A stretch of DNA of 38,459 nucleotides from Nocardia carnea (GTDB lineage: Bacteria > Actinomycetota > Actinomycetes > Mycobacteriales > Mycobacteriaceae): assembly GCF_029868325.1 (NCBI RefSeq), contig NZ_JARWNW010000315.1:1-38459 (forward strand), given 5' to 3'. Below the pieces are notes generated by a model. That model made no database searches, had not been told where the DNA came from, and was given only the letters and a program-made list of their open reading frames with translations. A program made the position numbers and the translations under genes. Shown here one piece after another: positions 32,889-38,459 of the stretch; within the stretch, counting starts at the first letter, position 1, and each line of letters begins with the position of its first letter.

Positions 32889-34256
32889 TCACCGACCTCC
32901 GGAAGCCGCATCAGCGCACGCTGTGGCGATCCGGCGGGCCGCGGCGGTGGCCGAGGCGACACAGGCGGGCACGCCCACACCGTTCAGATACGCGCCGGTC
33001 ACCGTGAGATCGTCGAGACCCGCCAGCCCGGCCTCGATTTCGGCGACCCGTTCGGTGTGGCCGGGTGCGTACTGGGCGAGCCCACCGGGCCAGCGCTGTA
33101 CGACCGCCGAATTCGGGGTGATGGCGGCACCGGTCACGGTGGCGAGATCGGCGGTGGCGGCGGCGACGAGTTCGGTATCGGAGAGTGCGGTCGTGGTGTC
33201 GTCGCCGAAGCGCCCGAACGATACCCGGACCACCGCGGTATCTCGCGCCGCCAGATGCGGCCATTTCCGGCTCGACAGCGTGAACGCCTTGGCCCGCAGC
33301 GGTTCACCCGTCGCCACCAGCACCCCGGAGTTCTGCGGTAACGCGGTCTCCTTCGGCAGCTCGAGGACGACGAGGGCCGACGAGGACAGTTCGATTCCGG
33401 CGGCCGCCCGCGCGGACCTCGGGGCGACCTCCGCCAGCAATCGGGCGGTCACGGGCGCCGGGGTCGCGAGTACCACGGCGTCGAACTCACCGACCGGGTC
33501 CACGCGCCAGCCGCCGGGCACCCGGTGCAGGGCGTCGACCCCGGTACCGCGGATTGTGGTCGCCGCGGTCCGGTCCGCCAGCGCGCGGAGCAGCGCCCCG
33601 TAACCGTCGCGGAGCGCACCGAACACCGGGGCATCGGACGGCGGCGGCAGTAGCTCCGATACCGCGGCGGTGAGACTGGTGGCGCCCCGGTCGAGGGCTG
33701 CAGCCAGCGCGGGCAGGGCCGCGCGGAGACCGATCGAACGGGCCGTGCCCGCGTAGACGCCGCCGAGCAAGGGGTCGACACTGCGCGCTACGGTCTGCGC
33801 CCCGAACCGGTCGGCCACCAGGGAATACACATCGGTATCCGCGCCGGGCCTCCATCTGAAGGGACGGGTGGGTTCATCGGCGATCCGCGCCACTGTTTCC
33901 GGGTCGAGAAGTCCCGCAACCGAGTCGGGACCGGACGGGATACCCATCAGCGTCCGTTGCGGCAGCGGATGCGTCCGCCCGCCCGCCCACACCAGCGGCC
34001 GCAGCCCGGCCGGATGCACCAGCTGGTCGGCGATGCCCAGCTCCCGTAACAATGCCGGGACCTCCGGCCGCCGCCCCACGAACGCTTCCGCACCCAGATC
34101 GACCGGCTCGCCACCGACCGACCCCGTCCGCAGCACACCACCCAGCCGATCTCGGCCTTCGACCACGGTGAGGTCCGCCGCGGCGCCCAGCGCCTGCCGC
34201 AGCCGGTACGCCGCGACGAGCCCACTGATTCCCCCACCGACCACCGCGATTCTCAT
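32889..34256 (-). CDS. hemY: Coproporphyrinogen III / protoporphyrinogen oxidase HemY
   Basis: 455 residues. The FAD-binding GGGISGL (7-13) and VVEGRDRLGGVLRTG open a monoamine-oxidase-like flavoprotein. DLGAEAFVGRRPE, LLGGVYAG and the C-terminal YLNGVGVPACVASA are typical of HemY. In Gram-positives it oxidises coproporphyrinogen III to coproporphyrin III, feeding ferrochelatase and HemQ. ATG 34256 is preceded by TAACGT with 6 bases between, suggesting a leaderless transcript separate from hemE. It lies 125 bases downstream of the hemE stop. Confidence 0.96.
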   Translation of the reverse strand: MRIAVVGGGISGLVAAYRLRQALGAAADLTVVEGRDRLGGVLRTGSVGGEPVDLGAEAFVGRRPEVPALLRELGIADQLVHPAGLRPLVWAGGRTHPLPQRTLMGIPSGPDSVAGLLDPETVARIADEPTRPFRWRPGADTDVYSLVADRFGAQTVARSVDPLLGGVYAGTARSIGLRAALPALAAALDRGATSLTAAVSELLPPPSDAPVFGALRDGYGALLRALADRTAATTIRGTGVDALHRVPGGWRVDPVGEFDAVVLATPAPVTARLLAEVAPRSARAAAGIELSSSALVVLELPKETALPQNSGVLVATGEPLRAKAFTLSSRKWPHLAARDTAVVRVSFGRFGDDTTTALSDTELVAAATADLATVTGAAITPNSAVVQRWPGGLAQYAPGHTERVAEIEAGLAGLDDLTVTGAYLNGVGVPACVASATAAARRIATACADAASGGR

Positions 34257-34381
34257 ACCCCGACGTTAGCCGTTACTGCGGCATCGACCCCGCACCCCTC
34301 GGCGTACTGAAAGCGGACTACCGCATACCAGGCAAGGAACCGTCCGCCAGTGGACCGAGGCCGATCAGCGGGCGGTCGGCC

Positions 34382-35437
34382 TTACAGCTCGTGGACCAGC
34401 TCGACCAGCGCCGTCAGCACCCCGGGGTCGGTATCCGGGAGCACACCGTGGCCGAGGTTGAAGATATGGCCCGTGGCGCCCATCGCGACCGCGGAATCCG
34501 CTTCGTCGGCGATCCGCCGCGCCTCGGCCTCCACGACCGGCGCGCCGGCGAACAGCACGGACGGGTCGAGATTGCCCTGCAGGGCTTTGCCGGGGCCGAC
34601 GCGGCGGACCGCCTCGGTGAGCGGCACCCGCCAGTCCACACCGACCACATCGGCGCCGGCCTCCCCCATCGCACCGAGCAGTTCCCCCGTACCCACACCG
34701 AAGTGGATCCGGGGTACCCCCGCGTCGGCGACCTCGGCGAAAACCCGTTCCGAATGCGGCAGGACATAGCGGCGGTAGTCGGCCAGGGACAGGGCGCCGG
34801 CCCAGGAGTCGAACAGCTGGACCGCATCCACCCCGGCGTCGAGCTGGGCGCGCAGGAACACGATGGTGATATCGGTGAGCACACCGAGCAGCGCGTGCCA
34901 GGAGGCCGGATCGCCGTGCATCATCGCTTTGGTGCGCTCATGATGCTTACTGGGCCCGCCCTCGACCAGGTAGGACGCCAGGGTGAAGGGCGCGCCGGCG
35001 AATCCGATCAGCGGGGTCTGCCCGAGCTCGCCGACCAGCAACCGGACCCCGTCGGTGACGGCGCCGACTTCCTCGGGCCGCAGGCGGGGCAACGCCTGGA
35101 TATCGGCCGCGGTCCGCACCGGGGAGGTGACGACCGGGCCCACCCCGGGGGCGATATCGAGATCGATACCGGCCGCTTTCAGCGGGACGACGATATCGGA
35201 GAACAGGATCGCCGCGTCCACCCCGTGCCGGCGGACCGGCTGCAGCGTGATCTCGCAGACCAGTTCCGGATCGAAGCAGGACTGCAGCATCCCGATACCT
35301 GCCCGCAGTTCCCGGTATTCGGGCAGCGACCGCCCGGCCTGCCGCATGAACCAGACCGGCCGCCGGGCCGGTGCCGCCCCGGATGCGGCGGCCAGGAACG
35401 GGGCATCGGACAACTGGCGGCGCGTGTAAGTGCTCAT
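34382..35437 (-). CDS. hemE: Uroporphyrinogen decarboxylase
   Basis: 351 residues. RPVWFMRQAGRSLPEY (26-41) carries the conserved arginines Arg32 and Arg36, and ILFSDIVVP (77-85) the catalytic Asp81. GFAGAPFTLASYLVEGG, FDSWAGAL and GHIFNLGHGVLPDTDP complete the family pattern. It converts uroporphyrinogen III to coproporphyrinogen III. ATG 35437 is the conserved start; the frame is open for another 42 codons upstream but without homology. TACGAT lies 8 bases before the ATG, suggesting a leaderless mRNA. Confidence 0.97.
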   Translation of the reverse strand: MSTYTRRQLSDAPFLAAASGAAPARRPVWFMRQAGRSLPEYRELRAGIGMLQSCFDPELVCEITLQPVRRHGVDAAILFSDIVVPLKAAGIDLDIAPGVGPVVTSPVRTAADIQALPRLRPEEVGAVTDGVRLLVGELGQTPLIGFAGAPFTLASYLVEGGPSKHHERTKAMMHGDPASWHALLGVLTDITIVFLRAQLDAGVDAVQLFDSWAGALSLADYRRYVLPHSERVFAEVADAGVPRIHFGVGTGELLGAMGEAGADVVGVDWRVPLTEAVRRVGPGKALQGNLDPSVLFAGAPVVEAEARRIADEADSAVAMGATGHIFNLGHGVLPDTDPGVLTALVELVHEL

Positions 35438-35645
35438 CACCGGCCATCGTATGCGGCCCCGCCCGCCCCGGCGTGCAAGCCCGGACACACTGCCCGCCTG
35501 TCCTGGTCGCCGGACCGGCCCGCAACCGGATGGCCGGCGGGACAGTTGCGCGGTATTTACCACGAAGGGGCACGAACACCCAGCAACAACGGTCGCCCGG
35601 CGCGCCTCCGCACGCCCCGGCTACTACAGGTCTACCGTCACTCCC

Positions 35646-36281
35646 GTGACACCGCTCGATATCCGCGACGGCGCACCGAACGATGGGCCCGGCGACGAAC
35701 CTGCATCGTTTCGCGCTGCCGTTTCGGCGATGGGCGCCGCGTCCGTACATCCGCGGATCGAATTGTCCGCGATCCGGCCGCCGCAGCGTCTCGCCCCGTA
35801 TTCCTACGCACTCGGCGCCGAGGTGATCCACGAGGATTCGCCGGTGGTGCCCATCGATTCGGAGGGTGATGCGTTCGGCCGGCTGATTCTGCTACACGAT
35901 CCGAACGGCGACGAGGCCTGGCACGGAGTGTTCCGGCTGGTCGCCTATATCCAGGCCGATATCGACGGCGCCCTGGCGGCCGATCCGCTGCTGCCGGAGG
36001 TCGCGTGGAGCTGGCTGGTGGATGCGCTGGAGTCGCACGACGAACCGTTCACCGCCCTCGGCGGAACGGTGACCTCGACCAGTTCCGTGCGCTACGGCGA
36101 TATCGCCGGACCTCCCCGCGCACATCAGCTGGAATTGCGGGCATCCTGGACGGCCCGGACCACCGAGATGGCTCCGCACGTAGAAGCTTTCGGTGAAGTA
36201 CTGGCCTATGCGGCGGGTCTGCCACCCGCGGGTATCACCGATCTACGGCCGTCGGAGTCCACCAACACCGACCGTGGTTGA
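35646..36281 (+). CDS. DUF3000 family protein
   Basis: 211 residues from GTG 35646. The family is recognisable from FRAAVSAM followed by RIELSAIRPPQRLAPYSYALGAEV, then GRLILLHDPNGDEAWHGVFRLVAYIQADID, WSWLVDAL and TSTSSVRYGDIAG. It is a conserved actinobacterial protein of unknown function nearly always next to RNase D; from memory it corresponds to Rv2680. It has no signal peptide or membrane segment. The open frame extends back to 35430, but TACCGT 7 bases before the GTG and the family start favour 35646 with a leaderless mRNA. RNase D follows after 38 bases. Confidence 0.9.
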   Translation: MTPLDIRDGAPNDGPGDEPASFRAAVSAMGAASVHPRIELSAIRPPQRLAPYSYALGAEVIHEDSPVVPIDSEGDAFGRLILLHDPNGDEAWHGVFRLVAYIQADIDGALAADPLLPEVAWSWLVDALESHDEPFTALGGTVTSTSSVRYGDIAGPPRAHQLELRASWTARTTEMAPHVEAFGEVLAYAAGLPPAGITDLRPSESTNTDRG

Positions 36282-36319
36282 ATATCGGCCGTAGCCTCGG
36301 CCACGTAGAGTGGCCCTTT

Positions 36320-37690
36320 ATGCCGGTAGTAGAGGAGCCCGAACACCTGTCCGGTGGCCACCCGGACGGTGGCGCCGTGCCGTCATCGGCGTCCGGGCCG
36401 GGGGTGGACAGCACACAGGCAGGTTCGATACCCGCGGGGGGGCTGCCCGAACCACCCGCTGCGGTCCCGCTGCTGGCCCCGGCCGACGGGATTCCGCCGG
36501 TCTGCGCAACCCCCGGCGAGGTCGCCGCGGCGGCGCAACGCCTGGCCGCCGGCACCGGCCCGCTGGCCGTCGACGCCGAACGCGCCTCGGGGTTCCGCTA
36601 TTCGTCCCGTGCCTACCTGATCCAGTTGCGCCGCGCGGGGGCGGGCACGGTGCTCATCGATCCGATTCCGGTGACCGAGGCGCTGGGCCCGCTGGCGGAG
36701 GCGATCAACGGGCTGGAGTGGATTCTGCATTCCGCCGATCAGGACCTCCCCGGTCTGGCCGAACTGGGGCTGCGGCCGGCGAAACTGTTCGATACCGAAC
36801 TGGGTGGCCGGCTGGCCGGATTTCCGCGCGTCGGCCTGGCCGCCATGGTCGAGCAACTCCTCGGGCGGGCGCTGCGCAAGGGACACGGGGCCGCAGACTG
36901 GTCGACCCGGCCGCTGCCCGAAGCGTGGCTGAACTACGCCGCCCTCGACGTCGAACTATTGCCCGAACTCCACGAAGCGGTGGCCGCGGACCTCGCCGAC
37001 CAGGGAAAAACCGACTGGGCGGCACAGGAATTCGAGCATATCCGGCTCGCCGAACCCGCAGCGCCCAAACCGGAACGCTGGCGGCGCACCTCCGGAATCC
37101 ACACCCTGCGCCGGGCCCGCCAGCTCGCGATCGTGCGGGAACTCTGGACCACCCGCGACACGCTGGCGCGCGGACGCGATATCGCGCCGTCGCGGATCCT
37201 CCCGGATTCGGCCATCATCGCCGCCGCGAACGCGGACCCCAAGAGCATCGGGCAGCTGCGCGAGTTACCGGTGTTCGGTGGGCCGCGGCAGCGCCGCTAC
37301 TCACGGGAGTGGCTGGGTGCGGTGGAACGGGCCCGTGCTCTGCCCGACGAGGAACTGCCGCGGATGAGCCAGCCCTATGAGGGTCCGCCGCCGGTCAACC
37401 GGTGGGAACGTCGCGACCCCGCCGCGGCCGCCCGGCTCACCCGTGCCCGGGCCGCGATGACCGGGATCTCGGAACGGGTCACGGTACCGGTCGAGAATCT
37501 GCTCGCGCCCGATCTCGTACGCCGCCTGTGCTGGGACGGACTGCCCGATTACCGGCTCGGGCCGGAATCGGCGGGCGAGGTCGCCACGACGATCGACGGT
37601 TTCCTGAAATCGCACGGCGCCCGGCCGTGGCAGCGCGAACTCACGGTGGACGCCCTCGCCGGGGCACTCACCCAGGCCCCGGCGCAGTGA
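36320..37690 (+). CDS. rnd: Ribonuclease D-like 3'-5' exonuclease with HRDC domain
   Basis: 456 residues. A Pro/Gly-rich N-terminal extension of about 60 residues precedes the DEDD exonuclease: PLAVDAERASG with Asp85 and Glu87, HSADQDLPGL with Asp140 or Asp142, and YAALDVELL with Tyr206 and Asp210. An HRDC-like helical domain follows at about 265-345 and more helical sequence to the end. It trims 3' ends of stable RNAs such as tRNA precursors. ATG 36320 was chosen over a TTG at 36278 because TAGAGT lies 8 bases upstream, as in a leaderless gene. It corresponds to Rv2681 from memory and is convergent with dxs. Confidence 0.94.
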   Translation: MPVVEEPEHLSGGHPDGGAVPSSASGPGVDSTQAGSIPAGGLPEPPAAVPLLAPADGIPPVCATPGEVAAAAQRLAAGTGPLAVDAERASGFRYSSRAYLIQLRRAGAGTVLIDPIPVTEALGPLAEAINGLEWILHSADQDLPGLAELGLRPAKLFDTELGGRLAGFPRVGLAAMVEQLLGRALRKGHGAADWSTRPLPEAWLNYAALDVELLPELHEAVAADLADQGKTDWAAQEFEHIRLAEPAAPKPERWRRTSGIHTLRRARQLAIVRELWTTRDTLARGRDIAPSRILPDSAIIAAANADPKSIGQLRELPVFGGPRQRRYSREWLGAVERARALPDEELPRMSQPYEGPPPVNRWERRDPAAAARLTRARAAMTGISERVTVPVENLLAPDLVRRLCWDGLPDYRLGPESAGEVATTIDGFLKSHGARPWQRELTVDALAGALTQAPAQ

Positions 37691-37697
37691 ACCGCGG

Positions 37698-38327
37698 TCA
37701 GCCGGCGTTCAGCCAGCCGGCGACGCGGCGCGCGATATCGGGGGCCGTCAGCCCCAGGTCCTGACGCACCTGGGCGATACTGCCGTGGTCCAGGAACTCC
37801 TGGGGAATACCGATATCCCGGGCGGGTACATCGAGTCCGGCCGCCCGCAGGCGGGCCGATACGGTCGAACCGATCCCACCGTGCAGACCGCCGTCCTCCA
37901 GGGTCACCACCAGCCGATAATTCTCCGCGAGTTTCACGATGGTGTCCGATACCGGCAGCACCCAGCGCGGGTCGATCACCGTCGCGCTGATCTGCTCGGC
38001 CTCCAGCAGTTCCGCGGCCTGCAGTGCGGCCGGTACGAGCGAACCGACCGCCACGAACAGCACATCACCGCGCTGGGCCCGCGCCGACGGACCCTCGCGG
38101 TCCGGCAGCCACAGCACGTCCACCCCGTCGAGTCGTTCCACGGCCCGGATATCGGCGCCGACACTGTCCTTGGGGAACCGCAGGGCGGTGGGGCCGTCGT
38201 TGACGGCGAGGGCCTCGGTCAGTTCCTCGGCCAGGGTGGTGGCGTCGCGGGGCGCGGCCACCCGCATTCCCGGCACAATTCCCAGCAGCGACAGATCCCA
38301 CATACCGTTGTGGCTGGCACCGTCCGG
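37698..38327 (-). CDS. dxs: 1-deoxy-D-xylulose-5-phosphate synthase, C-terminal 209 residues (truncated by low-quality end)
   Basis: The readable part starts at PDGASHNGMWDLSLLGIVPGMRVAAPRD, the conserved region of the DXS pyrimidine-binding domain, and continues through the transketolase C-terminal domain (VLFVAVGSLVPAALQAAELL, VIDPRWVLP, LVVTLEDGGLHGGIGS, PQEFLDHGS). DXS makes DXP from pyruvate and glyceraldehyde-3-phosphate with thiamine diphosphate, opening the MEP isoprenoid route. The N-terminal two-thirds lie beyond the window. Sequence beyond 38327 is homopolymer noise, so the frame cannot be followed further. From memory it matches Rv2682c (dxs1). Confidence 0.95.
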   Translation of the reverse strand, partial: PDGASHNGMWDLSLLGIVPGMRVAAPRDATTLAEELTEALAVNDGPTALRFPKDSVGADIRAVERLDGVDVLWLPDREGPSARAQRGDVLFVAVGSLVPAALQAAELLEAEQISATVIDPRWVLPVSDTIVKLAENYRLVVTLEDGGLHGGIGSTVSARLRAAGLDVPARDIGIPQEFLDHGSIAQVRQDLGLTAPDIARRVAGWLNAG

Positions 38328-38459
38328 GGGGGGGGGTGGGGGGCGGGGGGGGGGGCCGGGGGGGGGGGGGGGGTGTGAAAAACCACAACCCAACAAAAAA
38401 AAAAGATAGGGGGGGGGGGGGTGGGGGTTTTATAGGAGGCCCCCCCCGAGGACGCCCCC
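38328..38459. other. Low-quality contig end (homopolymer noise)
   Basis: Long G runs broken by single T or C bases, then an A run and C runs, replace expected dxs coding sequence. This looks like sequencing or assembly error at a contig edge, not genomic structure. Confidence 0.88.

Overview
The window is high-GC actinobacterial DNA, most likely from Nocardia or a close mycolic-acid relative. The main evidence is the right-hand third (about 24.4-38.3 kb). From memory, its gene order (GNAT, ZapE, RibD-like reductase, TAP-like hydrolase, AftC, MsrB, HemQ, HemY, HemE, DUF3000, RNase D, Dxs) follows the Mycobacterium tuberculosis Rv2669-Rv2682c block. AftC makes arabinan for an arabinogalactan cell wall, and HemQ with HemY is the Gram-positive coproporphyrin heme route.

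Layout. (1) 1-1446: the N-terminal part of a cytochrome P450, cut by the window edge, divergent from a two-HTH regulator; TTGC/GCAA dyads lie between them. (2) 1481-12792, minus strand: an eleven-gene catabolic operon, read from right to left. It encodes a sugar-binding lipoprotein, a two-domain ABC ATPase, a permease, a zinc alcohol dehydrogenase, a DUF4380-like protein, an SDR, a GntR/FCD repressor, galactonate dehydratase (DgoD), a KDPG/KDPGal aldolase, a PfkB sugar-acid kinase and an SMP-30 lactonase. Together these can import an aldose, oxidise it to a lactone, open the lactone, dehydrate the aldonate, then phosphorylate and cleave it to pyruvate and glyceraldehyde-3-phosphate: a De Ley-Doudoroff type route. 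Another SDR (13001-13771) sits upstream. (3) 13922-15400: a small secreted protein, tRNA-Val(CAC) on the minus strand with its terminator, and tRNA-Gly, tRNA-Cys and tRNA-Val(GAC) on the plus strand with a terminator. (4) 15622-20962: poorly known genes: a duplicated S1-like protein, a baeRF-like protein, a sigma-4-like/TnsA-like fusion and, convergent with it and overlapping it, a membrane-anchored CoiA-like protein with a coiled coil; then a LysR regulator. (5) 20972-24265: a flavin monooxygenase with a roughly 600-residue low-complexity tail. (6) 24442-38327: the conserved core block, with a secreted tyrosine phosphatase between the GNAT and ZapE genes, ending in the C-terminal part of Dxs. 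The last 130 bases or so are G-rich homopolymer junk and look like a low-quality contig end.

The operon genes mostly carry strong Shine-Dalgarno sites or 4-base stop/start overlaps. Many core genes instead have a TANNNT hexamer 6-8 bases before the start codon and look leaderless. The features most worth following up are the convergent nuclease-fold pair at 17.7-19.9 kb, the DUF4380-containing sugar operon, and the monooxygenase tail.
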